Positions 1 to 8,165 of a stretch of DNA of 43,992 bases are shown here, one piece after another. Numbering within the stretch: position 1 is the first letter of the stretch; each line of letters opens with the position of its first letter. The translations under genes and the position numbers were made by a program. The notes under the pieces are model-generated. The model was not told where the DNA came from. It saw only the letters and a program-made list of their open reading frames with translations, and made no database searches. The stretch lies in assembly GCA_902749685.1 (NCBI GenBank), contig CACVKW010000439.1, positions 1-43,992 on the forward strand, read 5' to 3'. The DNA is from Olavius sp. associated proteobacterium Delta 1 (lineage in GTDB: Bacteria; Desulfobacterota; Desulfobacteria; Desulfobacterales; JAFDCJ01).

Positions 1-74
1 AACCTGATTTCTAAATCACTAATTTCCCGTTTATAACTGCCTGTTTTTATTAAAGGCAGTATTTGATTTTCAAA

Positions 75-1082
75 TTATTTTGGACAGCAATGACCGTCCA
101 TATCCTTGAATATGGATAGAACCTCTTGAAAGGTGTCGCTTTTGATAATCTTGAATTCATGATCGTAAATGGCGAAAAGTGTTTTACGGTCTCTACTGAA
201 AATAAGCAGTACAAGTTCGCTGCAGGAGACAATCTCCCGAAATTTTAAGATCAAGTAAGATGAAACGTCCTTCAGGCTGGATTGGGCGCCGATTTTTTGA
301 ATAATGTCAAAGGAGCTTCTGGTCTGGTGGTAAGCGCGATCGAGTTCGACGGCATTTTTTTCAATGCGCTGAGTGTGGCTCTGGATACGTCCGAGCATAC
401 GGTTAAATGAAGCTGTCAAACTGCCGACTTCATCATGTCCGCCAGGTTGCAAGTTGAACTCCAGATTTTTTTCATCAATATTTTCTGCAGCCTCTGCCAG
501 GGCTGAAAGGGGCCGTGTGATCCGTCTGATGAAAAGATAACTGACGGATAATGAAAGAAAAAGGATGCCGCAAGTGACAGCCGTCATTTGAAGCCATAAA
601 TTGATAACCCGTGAGCGGTATGTTTTTTCGGAAAGACCCATGCGCAGGACCCCCGCCTTACCGGCGAAAATCGGCCAGGCGATATCCAGATAGTGCTCGC
701 CTTCATCGTTGACGATACGTTTAAAATTGCCCCGTTCATTCTCGGTGGTCGTGTTGACTCCGATTAATTTTTTTGGAATACCATCGGCGAAGGTGTGTGC
801 CAGAATTTGATCGTCCTTAATAACAAAGAGGTAGGTGATGGAAGGATTACTATCAAGCTGATAATTCAACAGGTTCTGGAGGGAAACCAGATCGTTGATC
901 AGCACTTTGTTGGTTGCCTCCAGCGCTACGGCCCGGGAGATATATTCGCCCTGTTTGGCGGCGGCCTCGTGCAGACTGTTGCTGAAACGTCTCGTTTCTA
1001 TAAATGAAATAACCACCCCGCTTCCGATCACCAGCGCTGAAACTGAAATCATCAATTTGCTTCTGAGGCTATGCAATCTCAT
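75..1082 (-). CDS. Membrane sensor with HAMP and partial GAF domain, stops early
   Basis: Inner-membrane signalling protein of 335 aa. A first membrane segment (about residues 10-30), a periplasmic sensing region (about 31-165), a second membrane segment (about 168-188), a HAMP linker (about 188-240) and a GAF-like start (about 265 on) can be seen. No HisKA/HATPase or GGDEF output follows. The stop is a single TAA at 75-77, and beyond it the same frame stays open to the window edge (about 24 codons) with protein-like composition, so this may be the front of a longer sensor kinase interrupted by a nonsense codon. It overlaps the upstream PhnD-like lipoprotein gene by 4 nt, so the two are co-translated; the lipoprotein may present a ligand to this sensor. 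The domain reading is fairly secure, the output is unknown. Confidence 0.75.
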   Translation of the reverse strand: MRLHSLRSKLMISVSALVIGSGVVISFIETRRFSNSLHEAAAKQGEYISRAVALEATNKVLINDLVSLQNLLNYQLDSNPSITYLFVIKDDQILAHTFADGIPKKLIGVNTTTENERGNFKRIVNDEGEHYLDIAWPIFAGKAGVLRMGLSEKTYRSRVINLWLQMTAVTCGILFLSLSVSYLFIRRITRPLSALAEAAENIDEKNLEFNLQPGGHDEVGSLTASFNRMLGRIQSHTQRIEKNAVELDRAYHQTRSSFDIIQKIGAQSSLKDVSSYLILKFREIVSCSELVLLIFSRDRKTLFAIYDHEFKIIKSDTFQEVLSIFKDMDGHCCPK

Positions 1083-2029
1083 CGCAATTTCTTCCCAGCA
1101 GTTTCATTTTTTTTCTTCATCGCCAGTATCGGATTGTAGCAGCCTTCGATGGGTTCGATGAAGCGGTCAATCATCAGTTTCTCGAGGATTTTTTCGCCCT
1201 GGGGGTCCTGGTGCATATTATAAAGCAGATCGCGCATGCGGTCTTTCATTTGAGAAGGCAGGCGTGAAGACGCGACGACCGGAGGATTGCCAAAGGGCTC
1301 AGATTTTCTGATGACACGGGTTTTAGCGCTAAAAATCGGATCCCGGTGTTGGTAATACTCCCAGACCTGGCCGTTTACCGCTGCGCCGTCCACCAGTGAC
1401 AGGGCCACGGCCTTGATGGAATTGTCATGACTGTAGGTATAAATTGTTTTGTCAAAGAAGTCAACGGGTCGTTCACCCTCCAGCCCGAGCCAATAGGTGG
1501 GGACGAGTTTTCCCGTATTTGATTCCGTATCGGTAAAAGCGAACGTCCTGCCCCTGAGGTCCGCCAGGGTCTGAATCGGACCATCCTTATTGACGATCAG
1601 ATAGGATTGATAAAGATGTGAACCGCGCACGCGCGGCATGGCCAGCGCTTCAAAGCCGAATTTTTCCCTGCCGCTGGCGTAGGGCCCGGAACAGATGAAG
1701 GCCAGATCAATCTGTCCGGCACTGATCAGCTGGTTTATTTCACGATAGGTTTTGCGCTGGACCAGCTGGATTTCGCGCCCCAGTTTTTCGGCAAGGTATT
1801 CTAAAAGTTCATGGTAATAAACGACCGTTTCCTGGGCTGAAATAATCGATCCCACCGCGACTTTAAAGTGAGCGTCCTCCTGCCGTCCATCGCTGGGCCG
1901 CGCCACAATTATCCGGTCTGAAAAATCGACAACGGTGGCATCCGGCTCCCCTGTGCAGCTAAGCAACAGGAGGACCATAGCCGCAGAGATAAAGGTGCCG
2001 GTGATTTGATTTTTGAATAATCGTGCCAT
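1079..2029 (-). CDS. PhnD-like periplasmic substrate-binding lipoprotein
   Basis: Predicted 316 aa lipoprotein with a signal sequence ending in a lipobox (LLSC, Cys25), followed by a phosphate/phosphonate-type (PhnD family) binding-protein fold: a SIISAQ-like strand near residue 60, a predicted-transporter-like GQIDLAFI segment and a later AFTDTESNTGK region typical of this family. No ABC permease or ATPase lies nearby. Instead the next gene on the same strand, overlapping by 4 nt, is a HAMP sensor. PhnD-type proteins are known to act as ligand-binding partners of sensor kinases (AioX with AioS, for example), so a sensing role is more likely than uptake. The ligand cannot be told from sequence; phosphonate, phosphite, sulfonate or an oxyanion are all possible. 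Confidence 0.8.
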   Translation of the reverse strand: MARLFKNQITGTFISAAMVLLLLSCTGEPDATVVDFSDRIIVARPSDGRQEDAHFKVAVGSIISAQETVVYYHELLEYLAEKLGREIQLVQRKTYREINQLISAGQIDLAFICSGPYASGREKFGFEALAMPRVRGSHLYQSYLIVNKDGPIQTLADLRGRTFAFTDTESNTGKLVPTYWLGLEGERPVDFFDKTIYTYSHDNSIKAVALSLVDGAAVNGQVWEYYQHRDPIFSAKTRVIRKSEPFGNPPVVASSRLPSQMKDRMRDLLYNMHQDPQGEKILEKLMIDRFIEPIEGCYNPILAMKKKNETAGKKLR

Positions 2030-2430
2030 TTAAGATAACTTCAAAAACTTGAAAATTCGGATTTAACGGTATGCTTAAAATTGGGTTTCGATATTACACC
2101 AAAATCGGAGTGAAGTCTACTAAAATAGTATGGTATAGTTTCATTTTTAAAAACTATTAGAAAATTCAATGGCATGGAGAAAATTATGATGGATATCCCC
2201 CTGATAGTATTTTAAATTTACCCAACAAGTGTTTAATGGGAGTTTTATTCGAGGAGTATAGAACGGAAAAACTGCAGCCTAACACACACTTAAACCTGGA
2301 TTTTTGTTTTTACGAATTCATCCAAGTTCAATCTTGACAATAATAGTTGGATATTATTAGATCCCAAGTCAGGCGTTCAGGAATATCAAGAGGGATAATT
2401 TTGGAGAGGTAGCCGAAATACACGAAATAT
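2030..2430. other. Divergent intergenic region
   Basis: About 400 nt between the minus-strand PhnD-like gene and the plus-strand corrinoid gene, AT-rich, so it should carry both promoters. A TTGACA hexamer at 2334-2339 has only a weak -10 match (TTAGAT at 2357-2362, 17 nt spacer). No coding or repeat element was recognised. Confidence 0.4.
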
Positions 2431-3078
2431 ATGGCCTTAACTATTCAAGATATAAAAAAAACTATCATTGCCGGTGAAAACGAAGATGCCGTAGCAATCG
2501 CTGGCACGCTTATCAACAGGGGGGTCAAGCCTGAAGAGATTATCGTGCATGGCGTGACAAAAGCCATGGAATATCTCGATAAGAAATGTACTATTCGGGA
2601 TTTCTGTCTTTTGGAGCTGATGCTGGCGGGAAGGGCTGCGATGGATGTCATAGACTGCCTTTATGCTGAAGGTACCGCAAAAGACGATCTGTTATTCGAT
2701 ACTGATCCATATCCGAGAAAAAAAATCATATTGGGGACTATCAAAGGGGATATTCATGAGATCGGGAGAAACATTTTTTCAATGGTTATGAGATCCCATG
2801 GATATCAGGTAATAGATATGGGCAAGGACGTTGATCCTGCTGATCTTGTCATGACAGCGATGGACAATCAAGCCGATTTTATCGGCATATCGAGTCTGAT
2901 CACCACAACCATCCCGCATGTGAGAGAGGTCAGAAGGCTTGCAGAGGATAAAGGGTTTCGTGCCGTGAAGATTATCGCCGGCGGGGCCGCACTCCAACAA
3001 TCAAATCCCGAATATCTCAATGTGGACCATGTGGCAGATACGGCCTTTGACGGCCTTCACTACATAAGAAGCATTTGA
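2431..3078 (+). CDS. Corrinoid-binding methyltransferase protein (MtaC/MtbC-like)
   Basis: Cytoplasmic 215 aa corrinoid protein. Residues 1-90 form the helical cap domain of methyl-carrier proteins (with the LLELMLAGRAAMDV helix). Residues 92-215 form the Rossmann-like B12-binding domain, with the base-off signature DIHEIG (107-112; His109 is the lower cobalt ligand), the SSL motif near 154 and a GG turn near 184. It carries a methyl group between a substrate-specific methyltransferase and an acceptor. The UroD-fold gene starts 4 nt downstream, giving the classical carrier plus acceptor-methyltransferase pair, but no MtaB/MttB-type substrate methyltransferase is in the window. Family assignment is secure; the substrate is not. 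Confidence 0.9.
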   Translation: MALTIQDIKKTIIAGENEDAVAIAGTLINRGVKPEEIIVHGVTKAMEYLDKKCTIRDFCLLELMLAGRAAMDVIDCLYAEGTAKDDLLFDTDPYPRKKIILGTIKGDIHEIGRNIFSMVMRSHGYQVIDMGKDVDPADLVMTAMDNQADFIGISSLITTTIPHVREVRRLAEDKGFRAVKIIAGGAALQQSNPEYLNVDHVADTAFDGLHYIRSI

Positions 3079-3081
3079 ATC

Positions 3082-4089
3082 ATGAACTCAATCGATCGTA
3101 TAAAATCCACCATTAGGTTTGAGAGAACAGACAGGGTGCCTGTTTTTTCGCACATTTATGGGTTTGCTTCCCGGTTAAACAATATTTCTTTGAAGGACTA
3201 TTTAAACAGTGGAGAACTGCTGGCCTTTTGTCAATTGGAGGCATGGAAGCGATTCGGCTATGATGCGGTAACCGTATTCGCAGATAATTCCCTTGAAGCT
3301 GAAGCGCTTGGCTCAAAGATATCTTACAAGGATGATGCCTACCCTCAGATTGATGAATACGGTCTAAATAATATTCATGATTGGAAATATCTTGCAATAC
3401 CCGACCCTGAAGAAGATGGAAGGATGCCCGTCATCATTGAGGCATGCAGGATCCTCAAAGAGGAGGTGGGTGAAGAGACGGCAGTTGTCGGGACAGTTCA
3501 GGGGCCGATGACGTTAGCCGGACAACTACTGGGGATAGAAAAGCTTATCTATACCGTAGTGGATCATCCCGCGGAATTTAGCAATTTGTTGAATTTCACC
3601 ACTCGGGTAATGGTTACATTCGGCAAGGCCTTAATCAATGCAGGGGCTCACGTCATCCATATTTTCGACCCGTCCGCCTCTTGTTCAGTCATAAACAGGG
3701 CTGTTTTCAGTGAGTTCATCCTGCCGCATTTAAAACAGGCCTTCAAGGAATTTAAAGATCGTGGCGATCCCATCTGCTGGTTAAACATCACCGGTCAGAC
3801 CGAACCGATTCTGGATCTTTTTCCTGAAACAGGGGCGGATCTGTTTAATATCGATTATCTGGTTCCCATCTCCATCGCAATGGAAAAATTGCCTCACCAT
3901 TGCATCAACGGGAATATCAAACCCTTTAATTTTATTTCCGGTGAAGAGGAGGTGATCCGGAGGGAGGCAAGAGATCTTCTGGAGGAGACCCATTCCAGGG
4001 GAGGCTTCATCCTGAGCCCGGGCTGCGAGATCCCTTTAGAATCCAAAGTTAGCAATATTGAGGCCATGCTGAAAGCCGTTAAGGGCTGA
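3082..4089 (+). CDS. UroD-fold methyltransferase-like protein (MtaA/CmuA superfamily)
   Basis: Cytoplasmic 335 aa protein of the uroporphyrinogen decarboxylase superfamily, with motifs GPMTLAG (141-147), HIFDPSAS (193-200), LFNIDY (254-259) and SPGCEIP (312-318). The adjacent corrinoid protein points to methylcobamide-dependent methyl transfer rather than haem synthesis. One detail is odd: where MtaA/CmuA-type enzymes have the zinc-binding HxCG, this protein reads NITG (235-238), so both His and the first Cys are missing, while the second conserved Cys (C315) is kept. It may therefore use a different metal site or substrate. True HemE is unlikely because of context and divergent motifs. Confidence 0.8.
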   Translation: MNSIDRIKSTIRFERTDRVPVFSHIYGFASRLNNISLKDYLNSGELLAFCQLEAWKRFGYDAVTVFADNSLEAEALGSKISYKDDAYPQIDEYGLNNIHDWKYLAIPDPEEDGRMPVIIEACRILKEEVGEETAVVGTVQGPMTLAGQLLGIEKLIYTVVDHPAEFSNLLNFTTRVMVTFGKALINAGAHVIHIFDPSASCSVINRAVFSEFILPHLKQAFKEFKDRGDPICWLNITGQTEPILDLFPETGADLFNIDYLVPISIAMEKLPHHCINGNIKPFNFISGEEEVIRREARDLLEETHSRGGFILSPGCEIPLESKVSNIEAMLKAVKG

Positions 4090-4178
4090 TCGGGCAAAGC
4101 AGATTAGACCCTTGAAAGTTATTTCATTGCTGTTTGTGCAAAAAAAACTGATTTGGAATATTCTCACTACCTTGAAGC

Positions 4179-4284
4179 GATTGAATATTTTCGACTGAAG
4201 ATCTAAGGTATTCTCTCGATATTAAAAACGACGGAGCGAAGCGATATCCACAAATATTCAATTTGCAATCTTCAATCTTCAATT
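4179..4284. repeat. Modular inverted-repeat element A (TTCAATC words)
   Basis: The left arm (4179-4202) contains GATTGAATATT; the right arm (4250-4284) is a run of the complementary words TTCAATT/TTCAATC. Between them is the core GAGCGAAGCGAT. The 22 nt at 4234-4255 are identical to 35439-35460 in element J. It lies between the methyltransferase gene and the kinase gene. Confidence 0.7.
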
Positions 4285-4312
4285 CCAGCTCGTCCGGGTT
4301 AGGAATGCTAAA

Positions 4313-5701
4313 ATGAGACCTGCCGGAATGAATAAATTCAACTCAACAAAGACATCAAAGGCTAAGTTGAAAGACTTGGATCTTGAATCACAACATCAGG
4401 CCAAACTTGAAGCCCTTTCCGCCCTGAGCAAGATCAGCACCGCCATCGGCTTTATGCCCATGGAGCTTAAGGCCGCTTTACAGTATTTAGTAGAAGAAAC
4501 GAGAAGGCTTTTCGAGGCTTACGGTTGCGCAATTTTCTCAATGAATGGGAGTATGAACTTTGACCTGGTTTATGCAGGTCAATCCGATATGGCAAAGCTG
4601 CTGCTCAAGTCTTGCAGGAGCAACGAATGTACCGTTATCAGGGATGCATTTCCCTTTATTAGAAAGGATACAAAGCGGCTAGATAAAAGATGCCGGGGGT
4701 TCGAGTTTGACGAAAAGGTGAAGTCTTATGCCTGTCTGCCAATCTCTACGGGCAAGAAACTGATGGGTATCCTGACAATTTGCAGTTTGAGCAAGCGGAC
4801 TTTCGACCAGGATCACCTGGAGATGATGTTATCGGTAGCCGCGATGGCAGCCTCTGTCATTCAACGGGCCCAACTGTTCCAAAAATTGGATCAGGAAAAG
4901 AGACGCCTGGAAAGGGCCAATGAGGAGATCAACAAATTAAATACGGAATTAGAAACGAAGATCGAGGACTTGAAAGCGGCTCAAAATCAGATTGTTCAGA
5001 CAGAGAAACTGGCTGTGGCCGGGAGACTGGCAGCCGGGGTTGCCCATGAGATCAATAACCCCATCGGGATAATCATCAACAGAATTGAATGCCTTCAGTC
5101 AGAGGCGCAAGAGAAAGGCGTCTCCGATGATCTGATAAAGGATTTAGGCACCATAAGCAAGTATGCCCACCGGATTTCAAAGATCGTGGAAGACCTGGCC
5201 ATATTCTCCAGAACGACTTATTCTGAATCCGTTTTTACCAGAATCGACATCAATGATGTCCTGGCGGATGTGTTTTTCCTTGTGGAGCAAAAAATTAGGG
5301 GCAAGAAGATAAGGCTTATAAAAAAACTTTACCCCGAAAGTCTCTTTGTATTGGGTGATCCGGGTAAACTGGAACAGGTCTTCATCAATATTATTGATAA
5401 TGCCATTCACGCCATTTCAGGCAGCGGGTCGATAACCGTGACAACAAAAGCAGAAAAAAAATGTATCCGGGCCGAGATTTCCGATTCCGGAACCGGCATC
5501 CCGGAGGAGCATCTTAATAAAATCTACGATCCCTTCTTTACCACCAAAGAGGTCGGAAAAGGGACCGGACTGGGTTTGCCCATCAGCCAGGCTATTATTG
5601 CGGATTACAATGCCTCCATCGGTGTGGACAGCCGGATCAACAAAGGCACGACTTTCACCATCACCTTTCCGGAGGCCACTGAGATCAAAAGTTTTAAATG
5701 A
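4313..5701 (+). CDS. GAF-domain sensor histidine kinase
   Basis: Soluble 462 aa histidine kinase with no membrane segment. It has a GAF-like sensory domain (about 50-185), a coiled-coil linker (about 190-235), a HisKA domain with phospho-acceptor His245 in AAGVAHEINNP, and a HATPase domain with N-box IIDNAIHAI, DSGTGIP and GTGLGLP motifs. The GAF part holds several Cys (C72, C101, C106, C127, C141) that might bind a cofactor or sense redox state, which is speculative. The sigma-54 response regulator 183 nt downstream is the obvious partner. A second in-frame ATG five codons later could be the true start. Confidence 0.9.
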   Translation: MRPAGMNKFNSTKTSKAKLKDLDLESQHQAKLEALSALSKISTAIGFMPMELKAALQYLVEETRRLFEAYGCAIFSMNGSMNFDLVYAGQSDMAKLLLKSCRSNECTVIRDAFPFIRKDTKRLDKRCRGFEFDEKVKSYACLPISTGKKLMGILTICSLSKRTFDQDHLEMMLSVAAMAASVIQRAQLFQKLDQEKRRLERANEEINKLNTELETKIEDLKAAQNQIVQTEKLAVAGRLAAGVAHEINNPIGIIINRIECLQSEAQEKGVSDDLIKDLGTISKYAHRISKIVEDLAIFSRTTYSESVFTRIDINDVLADVFFLVEQKIRGKKIRLIKKLYPESLFVLGDPGKLEQVFINIIDNAIHAISGSGSITVTTKAEKKCIRAEISDSGTGIPEEHLNKIYDPFFTTKEVGKGTGLGLPISQAIIADYNASIGVDSRINKGTTFTITFPEATEIKSFK

Positions 5702-5811
5702 ACTAAAATGAGCCATAATTATGGTATCCTATCAACTTTATAAAATGAGATAGAGCGTAGCGATTCATAAATTTTAGGCATTTTAGGCAATTTAGTTCAT
5801 TTTAGGCATTC
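5698..5811. repeat. Modular inverted-repeat element B (TTTTAGGCA words)
   Basis: The left arm ATGAACTAAAATGA overlaps the end of the kinase gene. The right arm (5772-5811) is three runs of TTTTAGGCA including the complement TTAGTTCATTTTA. The core GAGCGTAGCGAT lies between. Same architecture as the other intergenic elements in this window. Confidence 0.6.
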
Positions 5812-5884
5812 GTTTATTCCGTTATATCAGTCTGTTATAATAAGCGGCTTAAGCTAATATAAATATGTCAAAGTAGAAATTGTA

Positions 5885-7279
5885 ATGTCTATCCCTAAAG
5901 AGAAAATATTGATCATCGATGATGAAGCGGAAATTCTGGACAATTGCCGTCGAATCCTGCAACGATCCGGCTACGACTGCCTCCTGTTGCAGGAAAGCGA
6001 AAATTTCGCCCGGGTCCTTAAAGCGGAACTCCCGGATCTTATATTAACGGACTTGCGAATGCCCAAAAAAGATGGCATGCGTGTTCTCAAGGAGGCCAAA
6101 GCAATAGATCCGGATATCGTTGTGCTTCTGTTTACAGCCTATGGGACCATCAAATCTGCTTTAGAGGCTTGTAAATTAGGGGCCTTCGATTACATCTTAA
6201 AGCCCTTTTCAGCCGAACAGTTGCGGATTGCGGTCAACCGGGGAATCAAGCAAAAAAGGTTGTCAGATGAAAATAGATACCTGCGTTCGCAACTTAAGGA
6301 AGCTTACGGTTTCAATCGGATCATCGGCAAAAGCGCATCACTTCAAAAGGTTTTAAAACTGGTAAAAAAAGTATCCAAAACAGAGGCGAATGTTCTGATC
6401 CAGGGTGATAGCGGGACTGGCAAGGAACTTGTGGCGCGAAGCAATCACACCCTTAGTGAGCGCTCTCATCGGCCCTTTGTACCGGTGGACTGCGCGTCAC
6501 TGCCAGAAAATTTGCTTGAAAGCGAGCTATTCGGCCACGAGAAAGGGGCCTTTACCGATGCGCACGTTACACGTCCGGGGATATTCGAATATGCCAATGG
6601 CGGGACCCTGTTTTTAGATGAAATAGGGGAACTCAGTATCACCCTCCAGTCCAAACTGCTTCGGACATTGCAGGAACACCAGGTCAGACGTGTGGGCGGA
6701 AGAAGTCTTATAGATGTGGATGTGCGAATCATTACGGCCACGAATCAGAATCTGACCAAGGCCGTAGCGGAAGGCAGATTCCGGGAAGATCTCTTTTATC
6801 GCATCAATGTCATTACCATACCCTTGCCACCGCTGAGAGAAAGAAAGGACGATGTTCCCCTGCTTGCGAATCATTACTTAAGACATTTCAGCAAAGGCAG
6901 TATCAATGAGGTAAATAAGATTTCCAAAAAGGCCATGGAACTTATGGAAAAGTATCATTGGCCGGGCAATGTGCGGGAGCTGCAAAATGTCATGGAGCGG
7001 GCGGTCTCCCTGACGATCTCAAAAATTATTGTTCCGGATGATCTGCCTGAACAGATACGGCGGGCCCAGGAACCTGATGCTTGCCCATCTCCGGCCGGGT
7101 CAAACTATAAAATGGCAAAAAAAGATTGGCTGGATCTCTTTGAGAAGAGATACCTGTCCGACCTTCTAAAGCGGCACAATGGCAACATATCAAAGGCCGC
7201 CCTGGAAGCCCAGGTCAACCGCAAGACCATCCATCGCCTTCTCAAACGACACCGGCTTATGGAAGACCAGCCCGGGTAG
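5885..7279 (+). CDS. NtrC-family sigma-54-dependent response regulator
   Basis: A 464 aa transcription activator. The receiver domain (1-125) has the acidic pair in IIDDEAE, phospho-acceptor Asp56 (LTDLRMP), Thr in LLFTAYG and Lys106 (LKPFS). The AAA+ domain (about 145-380) has Walker A GDSGTGKE (174-181), the sigma-54-contacting loop GAFTDA (221-226, a variant of GAFTGA), Walker B GGTLFLDEIG and the FREDLFYRINV arginine-finger region. A Fis-type helix-turn-helix (about 430-460, NGNISKAALEAQVNRKTIH) ends the protein. It should be phosphorylated by the preceding GAF kinase. A near-consensus -24/-12 promoter and two GTCCC/GGGAC palindromes follow the gene, the best candidate target. Confidence 0.93.
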   Translation: MSIPKEKILIIDDEAEILDNCRRILQRSGYDCLLLQESENFARVLKAELPDLILTDLRMPKKDGMRVLKEAKAIDPDIVVLLFTAYGTIKSALEACKLGAFDYILKPFSAEQLRIAVNRGIKQKRLSDENRYLRSQLKEAYGFNRIIGKSASLQKVLKLVKKVSKTEANVLIQGDSGTGKELVARSNHTLSERSHRPFVPVDCASLPENLLESELFGHEKGAFTDAHVTRPGIFEYANGGTLFLDEIGELSITLQSKLLRTLQEHQVRRVGGRSLIDVDVRIITATNQNLTKAVAEGRFREDLFYRINVITIPLPPLRERKDDVPLLANHYLRHFSKGSINEVNKISKKAMELMEKYHWPGNVRELQNVMERAVSLTISKIIVPDDLPEQIRRAQEPDACPSPAGSNYKMAKKDWLDLFEKRYLSDLLKRHNGNISKAALEAQVNRKTIHRLLKRHRLMEDQPG

Positions 7280-7295
7280 ATGTTGTGGCATAAAT

Positions 7296-7309
7296 GTCCC
7301 AAATGGGAC
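7296..7309. promoter_or_regulatory. Candidate activator site 1 (GTCCCA-AA-TGGGAC)
   Basis: Perfect 6-bp inverted repeat with a 2-nt centre just after the sigma-54 activator gene, about 200 nt upstream of the -24 element. It pairs with a related GGGAC/GTCCC site 76 nt further on. Binding by the adjacent regulator is inferred. Confidence 0.5.
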
Positions 7310-7371
7310 TATAGCATTCCCCCCCTTTTTCCCTTACTATTTCAAGTCATTATCGGAAGTTTCTTTAATGT

Positions 7372-7387
7372 GGGACAAAAAAGTCCC
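7372..7387. promoter_or_regulatory. Candidate activator site 2 (GGGAC-N6-GTCCC)
   Basis: Inverted repeat of the same five bases as site 1 with a 6-nt A-only centre, about 120-135 nt upstream of the -24 element, a usual distance for a sigma-54 enhancer site. The arm order is inverted relative to site 1, so a common protein is plausible but unproven. Confidence 0.45.
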
Positions 7388-7507
7388 TATTTTATTTCTT
7401 CCAATCCCAATATTGTTGGTTCTAAAATTCCCATCTTAATTGATAACTATTAGATATTATTTCATATTATCATATTGCAAACTGCAATGTTAGTCCGAAG
7501 GATTTCG

Positions 7508-7523
7508 CGGCACGGTCATTGCA
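7508..7523 (+). promoter_or_regulatory. Sigma-54 (-24/-12) promoter
   Basis: The sequence CGGCACGGTCATTGCA matches the consensus TGGCACG-N4-TTGCA at all but the first base, with GG (7509-7510) and GC (7521-7522) exactly 10 nt apart. Transcription should start near 7534, in front of the receiver gene and possibly reading into the alternative complex III operon. Confidence 0.7.
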
Positions 7524-7677
7524 GTCTGGATCACACGTGCAAGTGTCTCTTCCTTAACTCCGTAGTACATCGATCGCCTGCCACTGATACGGTCCGGCCT
7601 CCTGCCGGGCAGAGGGGGCTGGCAGGCACCATCCAGCAAGATCGAAGCGGAGCTAACTTCCATCAAGGTTAATTTCG

Positions 7678-8055
7678 ATGCCTGAGACAAAATCCATACT
7701 GTTTGCCGGTTCGGATGAGGGGATGATGGACCAGGTGTCCGAAGTATTGAATGGGATAGCGACCTATTCCTTAACCGGGGTCGGTGAAAGCGGAGACCTG
7801 CTCCTCAAGATCCTGGATAAAGATATCGATCTGGCCATCATCGACGAGAATCTGGCCGGCATGGCCGGTTCCAAACTGATTCAAATTATTAAGAAGAGCC
7901 GGCCCAGAATCCCGTTGATTATTATTTCTTCCGGAGAATCAAAGGAGGAATTCGCCAGGGTATTAGAACAGGGTGTCTTCTACTTTATCATCAAACCCAT
8001 CAACGGCCAGGAATTAAAAGAGGCGGTTGAAAGTGGCCTGAAAACAGGTGCTTAG
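7678..8055 (+). CDS. Stand-alone response-regulator receiver protein
   Basis: Single-domain receiver of 125 aa with the likely phospho-acceptor Asp in DLAIIDENLAG (about residue 60), Ser in IIISSGES, and the conserved Lys in FIIKPI. The N-terminal acidic pocket is reduced to SDE rather than the usual DDE. It has no output domain, so it may act as a phosphate sink or modulate the GAF kinase and sigma-54 regulator upstream. The sigma-54 promoter at 7508 lies about 145 nt in front. ATG at 7678 is the only good start. Confidence 0.8.
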   Translation: MPETKSILFAGSDEGMMDQVSEVLNGIATYSLTGVGESGDLLLKILDKDIDLAIIDENLAGMAGSKLIQIIKKSRPRIPLIIISSGESKEEFARVLEQGVFYFIIKPINGQELKEAVESGLKTGA

Positions 8056-8165
8056 CGTCTTGTTTTGGCAACTTGCTGTCAGAAACAAATGGTTTCAGGT
8101 GTTCCGCCGCAGGCGGATCAGGTGTCAGGAATAAGGAGTACCTTATACTGGGGCCTGCACAATTA

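Larger units (their letters stand above)
7280..7677. other. Regulatory intergenic region with sigma-54 promoter
   Basis: About 400 nt without a convincing gene. It contains two inverted GTCCC/GGGAC sites (7296-7309 and 7372-7387), a TTGCA-AAC-TGCAA palindrome near 7475 and a near-consensus sigma-54 promoter (7508-7523). The spacing fits distal activator sites in front of a -24/-12 promoter for the receiver gene downstream. Confidence 0.55.

Noticed and set aside
20..60. ACTGCCT / AGGCAGT stem near the window start as a terminator of the sensor gene
   Set aside because: The sensor frame appears to continue through it and there is no proper T run on the minus strand.
6545..6562. GAFTDA instead of GAFTGA in the sigma-54 regulator as a loss of function
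   Set aside because: The GAFTDA variant occurs in other active members of the family as far as I know, and all other motifs are intact.
7475..7672. 65-codon plus-strand frame and a minus-strand frame over it
   Set aside because: They cover the sigma-54 promoter and palindromes and show no protein-like pattern.
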